From Comamonas sp. BIGb0152 (GTDB lineage Bacteria > Pseudomonadota > Gammaproteobacteria > Burkholderiales > Burkholderiaceae_C): a stretch of 64,000 nucleotides of DNA. The first letter of the stretch is position 1, and every line of letters starts with the position of its first letter. Below, piece by piece: positions 60,154 through 64,000 of the stretch. Made by a program: the position numbers and the translations under genes. The notes beneath the pieces were generated by a model, which did not search any database, was not told the DNA's origin, and was given only the letters and a program-made list of their open reading frames with translations. The stretch is from assembly GCF_024809975.1 (NCBI RefSeq), contig NZ_JANUDY010000008.1:62001-126000 (forward strand), in the 5' to 3' direction.

Positions 60154-61398
60154 TTAACGGTAGACAGGGAAACGAGCGGTCAGGGCGTTGACCTTGGCGC
60201 GCACGGCAGCAATGTTGGCCTCGTCACGCGGGTTGTCCAGCACGTCGGCGATCAGGTTGGCGGTCAGGCGCGCCTCTTCGTCCTTGAAACCACGGGTGGT
60301 CATCGCGGGCGTACCGATACGTATGCCGCTGGTGACCATCGGCTTTTCCGGGTCGTTGGGGATGGAGTTCTTGTTGATCGTCATGTGGGCAGCGCCCAGC
60401 ACGGCTTCGGCTTCCTTGCCGGTGATGCCCTTGGCGCGCAGGTCCACCAGCATCAAATGGCTTTGGGTACCGCCCGAGATGATGCGCAGGCCGCGCTCGG
60501 TCAAGGTCTGGGCCACGATGCGGGCATTGGTCTTGACTTGCTGGGCGTAGGTCTTGAACTCGGGCGCCAGCGCTTCCTTGAAGGCCACGGCCTTGGCCGC
60601 GATCACGTGCATCAGCGGGCCGCCTTGCAGGCCGGGGAACACCGCCGAGTTGATGGCCTTTTCGTGCTCGGCCTTCATCAGGATCACGCCGCCACGGGGG
60701 CCGCGCAGGCTCTTGTGGGTGGTGGTGGTCACGATGTCGGCATGGGGCACGGGGTTGGGGTACTCACCGGCGGCAATCAGACCGGCATAGTGGGCCATGT
60801 CCACCATGAAGATCGCGCCCACGTCCTTGGCCACCTTGGCAAAGCGGGCAAAGTCGATTTCCAGCGAATAGGCCGAGGCGCCGGCAATGATCAGCTTGGG
60901 CTTGGTCTCGTGCGCCTTCTTTTCCATGGCGTCGTAGTCCAGCTCTTCCTTCTCGTTGAGGCCGTAGGAGACCACGTTGAACCACTTGCCGGAGATGTTC
61001 AGCGGCATGCCGTGGGTCAGGTGACCGCCTTCGGCCAGGCTCATGCCCATGATGGTGTCGCCGGGCTTCAAGAAAGCCAGGAAGACGGCTTCATTAGCAG
61101 AGGCGCCGCAATGGGGCTGCACGTTGGCGGCATCGGCGCCGAACAGTTGCTTGACGCGGTCGATAGCCAGCTTTTCGGCGATATCGACAAATTCGCAGCC
61201 ACCGTAGTAGCGCTTGCCCGGGTAGCCTTCAGCGTACTTGTTGGTCAGCTGGGTGCCCTGGGCCCACATCACGGCAGGGGAGGCATAGTTTTCGCTGGCG
61301 ATCAGCTCGATGTGCTGCTCTTGGCGCTGGTTTTCGGCCTGGATAGCCGCAAAGAGTTCTGCGTCGGTCTGTTCGACAAGAATGTTACGTTGGTACAT
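60154..61398 (-). CDS. glyA: serine hydroxymethyltransferase
   Basis: 414 residues. It interconverts serine and glycine with tetrahydrofolate, the main supply of one-carbon units. Landmarks: [40 protein letters not shown], the PLP-lysine segment [20 protein letters not shown], and [17 protein letters not shown]. Its start ATG at 61398 lies about 60 nt after a ZTP-type riboswitch, so expression should rise when 10-formyl-THF is short. Followed by nrdR. Confidence 0.98.
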   Translation of the reverse strand: MYQRNILVEQTDAELFAAIQAENQRQEQHIELIASENYASPAVMWAQGTQLTNKYAEGYPGKRYYGGCEFVDIAEKLAIDRVKQLFGADAANVQPHCGASANEAVFLAFLKPGDTIMGMSLAEGGHLTHGMPLNISGKWFNVVSYGLNEKEELDYDAMEKKAHETKPKLIIAGASAYSLEIDFARFAKVAKDVGAIFMVDMAHYAGLIAAGEYPNPVPHADIVTTTTHKSLRGPRGGVILMKAEHEKAINSAVFPGLQGGPLMHVIAAKAVAFKEALAPEFKTYAQQVKTNARIVAQTLTERGLRIISGGTQSHLMLVDLRAKGITGKEAEAVLGAAHMTINKNSIPNDPEKPMVTSGIRIGTPAMTTRGFKDEEARLTANLIADVLDNPRDEANIAAVRAKVNALTARFPVYR

Positions 61399-61456
61399 GG
61401 CGGTCGTTGGAGTCAGTAGTGAGCCCTGCCTGCCAGCAGTGAAGATGGCAAAAACA

Positions 61457-61578
61457 GGGGCTGCCCAGGCGCACGGCTAACACGTGGCGGGTGCGGCGGG
61501 CGAATAGCTCGCCGTGGCACTGCACGGTACGCTCCCCGGTGGTTGCTGCAGGCCGGGCCCGCATTCCACGTCAACAAT
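61457..61578 (-). promoter_or_regulatory. ZTP-type (pfl motif) riboswitch upstream of glyA
   Basis: The reverse strand reads GACGTGGAATGCGGGCC, then ACCACCGGGGAGCG, a variable stem, and GCCGTGCGCCTGGGCAGCCC. The block CACCGGGGAGCG and the closing CGCCTGGGCA are the two conserved cores of pfl/ZTP riboswitches, and glyA is a standard target. Boundaries approximate. Confidence 0.8.
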
Positions 61579-61741
61579 CCGGTCATACAGATGTCTATCG
61601 CCAGTCGCGTACCCGGCTAGTGTAGCCGAGGCCACAGCGGGCTGGGGCAATGGGTCTATCGTGCGGGTCGGTCAATTCCGGGCAAAAAGCAAAAAGCACC
61701 CGGATGGGTGCTTGCAGGGGGACGGAGTCAAGACCAGGCGG

Positions 61742-62722
61742 TCAGGAGCCCATGGCCACCGTGCTGGCATCGGCTTTTGCGGCAGCCGGGAGCGAGCTTG
61801 GCTTGTTGACCAGGGCAACCGTCTCTGCAACACCAGCCGCTGCGCTGTTGCTGGCCGCCTTGGCTTTGTCGGCCATCGTATCTGCAGCTGCGGGTGCTTC
61901 TGCCTTGGCAGACAACGAAGGCTTGGCTGCCGGGGCGATAGGCGCCTTGGGGGCGTTGCCACGGCCATCGGCCACTTGCTTGATGCGGAAGTGCTCGGCC
62001 ATCACCTTGGCGGCATAGCCTCCGTCGGTCGGCAGGTTGGCAGCGCCCACATAGTATTTGAGCCCACCTTCAAGCGAGCCAGCCCGCTCAATGCACTCTT
62101 GCAGCACCTTGACGCCCACGCGCAAATTGGTAACCGGATCGAAGGCCGCAAAGTGGCCGCCGAAATTCTCGTACTTGTCCGTGTGGATCTTGGTCATCAC
62201 CTGCATCAGGCCCTGGGCACCGACCGAGCTTTGGGCAAAGGGGTTGAAACTGGATTCGACAGCCATGATCGCGAGGATCAGGGTGGGGTCCAGCTTGGTT
62301 TCCTTGCCGACCAGGTAGGCCTCAGACACCAGGACCGCCAGCGGCTCGGGCGCAACCCGGTACTTCTTGGCCAGCCAGTAAGCGACAGCTGCCTGGTTTC
62401 TGGGCAACTGCTGCGGATTGGTGGCCGTGGCGCGATCGACCGCAGCCATCATGGCGGCATCATCGCCCACGGTGGCCTCTGCCTCTGCCTCTGCACCAGC
62501 CAGGTCCGGAGTCGTTGCAGTGTGGGTGCGGGCCTGCAGCCAGCTGCGCAGCTGCGCCTCTCCGGCATGGCGCAGGTCATCACGCGACACCAGGGTGAGG
62601 GCGCAGAACGCCACCACCAGACCAATCAAAGCAAAACTGTTGTGCGCCATGGTCATCAGACCACGACTGATGGTGGCGCTCAATGAGCGCACACCGGCAT
62701 CCACTTGCGCGGGAGCCGTCAT
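61742..62722 (-). CDS. SLT-domain lytic transglycosylase
   Basis: 326 residues. An N-terminal hydrophobic segment (NSFALIGLVVAFCALTLVSR) probably anchors it to the inner membrane, facing the periplasm. An SLT domain follows, with catalytic Glu in IMAVESSFNPFAQSSVGAQG then LMQVM and NLRVGVKVLQECIERAGSLE, GGLKYYVGAANLP. It cleaves peptidoglycan glycan strands to 1,6-anhydro products. The C-terminal 70 residues are low-complexity Ala/Lys-rich (APKAPIAPAAKPSLSAKAEA). A long hairpin-rich leader precedes it. Monocistronic on the reverse strand. Confidence 0.93.
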   Translation of the reverse strand: MTAPAQVDAGVRSLSATISRGLMTMAHNSFALIGLVVAFCALTLVSRDDLRHAGEAQLRSWLQARTHTATTPDLAGAEAEAEATVGDDAAMMAAVDRATATNPQQLPRNQAAVAYWLAKKYRVAPEPLAVLVSEAYLVGKETKLDPTLILAIMAVESSFNPFAQSSVGAQGLMQVMTKIHTDKYENFGGHFAAFDPVTNLRVGVKVLQECIERAGSLEGGLKYYVGAANLPTDGGYAAKVMAEHFRIKQVADGRGNAPKAPIAPAAKPSLSAKAEAPAAADTMADKAKAASNSAAAGVAETVALVNKPSSLPAAAKADASTVAMGS

Positions 62723-62925
62723 AGGGATTTTTCCTTTCTAAGTCCCACCACCTCCAATAGCCCGGCGGATAGTGCACCGGGCTGGGGTCTGGCAGGGTGG
62801 AGCCGCACTGTCCTGTGCGGTCACCGGCAGGCTGTCTGCGTTGCAGACGGCCCTTTGTCGTTTCAAGCACGCTCTTGCGTGTCAGGGGCTACGATCAAAA
62901 CACCGTGAGGGGTGTTGACTAAAAA
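62723..62925 (-). other. hairpin-rich 5' leader of the lytic transglycosylase gene
   Basis: On the reverse strand five hairpins follow each other in about 200 nt: ACACC/GGTGT, CACGC/GCGTG, CGTCTGC/GCAGACAG, CCGCAC/GTGCGG and AGCCCGG/CCGGGCT. A purine-rich TTGGAGGTGGTGGGACTTAG stretch follows before the gene. This density of stable stems suggests a structured cis-acting RNA. It does not match any riboswitch consensus I can recall with confidence. Confidence 0.55.
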
Positions 62926-64000
62926 ATCAGCAATTAATGCGATGGGGTGAATTCTAGAAGCTTGCTTAATAAGCAGTCAACACTATTGATTTGTAAAATC
63001 AGAATAAAAAGTAATAAGAAAAGGTGTATAGCAAGACCGGGCATCGGCGTTTGCGGCTGGGGCCGGCAAGGCGGCAAAGACCCGGCGGGAAGGCGGAAAA
63101 AGTGCCAACCGGTTCCGCCATCAGCGCAGCGCTGCGGCGGCTTGAATAGCCTGCATCAACTGTTTTTTATAAGGTGATGCAGATGGTTGAACTGCTGAAA
63201 TCTGAATCTTTGTCAAATGCTGTATGCATTTAACGCTCTTTTTTTATCTGTGCCGCCAGCCATCGCGGGCCTAAAAGCGGCGCCAGCCCCGCGCAGCGGC
63301 TTGGCAAGTGAGATGCCATCCTGCGCAGGGGTGCAGCAGAAAATGCTGTCCTCATTTGGGCCGAGCGACTTTCGTCATCAAGCGGTCATCTGCGCAGGAG
63401 TCGATGGGCTTGTAAACATCAAAAAACTGTATAAAAACCAGGATAAAAATGCCAATAACCCGCTATCGGCACAGGTTTTTGGTATTTGTACCCTGGTATA
63501 AATGCTTTTTTTCCAAAAATCACTGCCATGGCGTTGGATTTTTGCGCTGCCCGCCGTCTTGTACGGGCTTGGCGGGCCCGCCGTGGAAGGGGGCGATGCG
63601 CTGACCGGGGTGATGGCGCCAAGCAAGAGCCGCTTTGGCACAACCCTGGCCCTGTGCGGAGGATGGAGGCGAATGGGGATGCACTGCAGGGCAACTTTTG
63701 CAGGCCTGCCGCAGCGGTGGACAAAGCAGGCCCTGCAGCGGATCGCCGGGAGCCATGTTCGATCCAAGCCAGGGCCTTGGGCTGGTCGCCCAGGGTTTCA
63801 GCGTCGTCGCTATGGAAACTCCGTGCATCCCTCTATATATATAGGCAGTGTTCCAGCGCTCCTTGGACGGTGGACTGTGGCGTCGCCGCCATCAACGATT
63901 GTGAACCAGCCGCAGATGCCGCCTTTGTGTGCTAAGTCAGCGTCGCCGCAGCGGCGTATTTGTGCACAATGGCCCATGGACGCGCCAGGCCGCTGCCACG
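62926..64000. other. 1.1-kb region without a supported gene
   Basis: AT-rich around 62930-63040 and 63170-63250, GC-rich elsewhere. An 8-bp inverted repeat (CTGCATCA/TGATGCAG, 63150-63182) is visible. Open frames here lack start signals and family likeness. Two ATG codons at 63969 and 63976 could begin a rightward gene, but only about 10 codons are visible. Confidence 0.5.

Noticed and set aside
63217..63844. Several short frames in the last kilobase
   Set aside because: They overlap one another on both strands and show no start signals, family motifs or signal peptides.
63969..64000. Possible start of a rightward gene at the window edge
   Set aside because: Only about ten codons are visible in two competing frames, with no clear ribosome binding site.
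1..64000. tRNA, rRNA and insertion-sequence transposase genes
   Set aside because: I looked for tRNA-like cloverleaf hallmarks (GTTCGA-type T loops with flanking stems) and for transposase motifs and found none I could support.

Overview
The window is about 64% GC overall, and its gene set points to a betaproteobacterium, most likely Comamonadaceae and perhaps near Comamonas or Delftia. The pointers are glyA-nrdR order, a DUF4124 protein, IPTL-CTERM-type surface proteins, a CobN chelatase operon, FecI/FecR with TonB receptors, and a ZTP-type leader before glyA. The taxonomic call is inference from gene style, not a database result.

Layout. 0-4 kb: the N-terminal part of a CheR methyltransferase downstream of a large CHASE3-GAF hybrid histidine kinase with three receiver domains. 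4-9.5 kb: three surface or exported proteins (one T5SS/PEP-CTERM-repeat protein and two paralogous anchor-domain proteins) sharing an unusual tryptophan-less C-terminal sorting tail. 8.6-14.8 kb: a patchwork of small MITE-like repeats around an AT-rich two-gene operon (GTP cyclohydrolase II plus a WD40 protein) in the order of toxB-toxC of toxoflavin clusters. 15-16.4 kb: a GAF histidine kinase. 16.6-31 kb: an iron-uptake block with FecI, FecR, an STN-type TonB receptor, two more TonB receptors and a PepSY-flavodoxin-FNR reductase, interrupted by an AT-rich stretch at 20.9-22.5 kb that holds a possible phage-defence membrane protein. 31-33.5 kb: a LysR regulator diverging from an aldo/keto reductase.

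33.8-41 kb: a cobalamin-riboswitch-controlled operon cobW-cobN-chlI/chlD. The last gene carries a strong -1 programmed frameshift signal: an A7 slippery run, a stop codon just after it, and a long stem-loop 7 nt downstream. One gene can therefore give both the AAA+ (I-type) and the AAA+-VWA (D-type) chelatase subunits. 41-47.6 kb: an IPTL-CTERM protein, an FAD monooxygenase, thyA and small envelope proteins. 47.6-64 kb: mostly chromosomal core, namely FAD-linked oxidase, DUF2069 protein, YihY family protein, an orphan PoNe-immunity-like protein, hydrolase, GNAT, metY-like gene, CBS protein, citrate-synthase-like and CaiB-like proteins, aroC, nrdR, glyA behind a ZTP-type riboswitch, and a lytic transglycosylase behind a long, hairpin-rich, unassigned leader. 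The last 1 kb holds no gene I can support.

The observations I rate highest are the chlD frameshift cassette, the isolated toxBC-like pair in its repeat-rich setting, the W-less CTERM tail family, the structured leader of the transglycosylase gene, and the solitary PoNi-like immunity gene.
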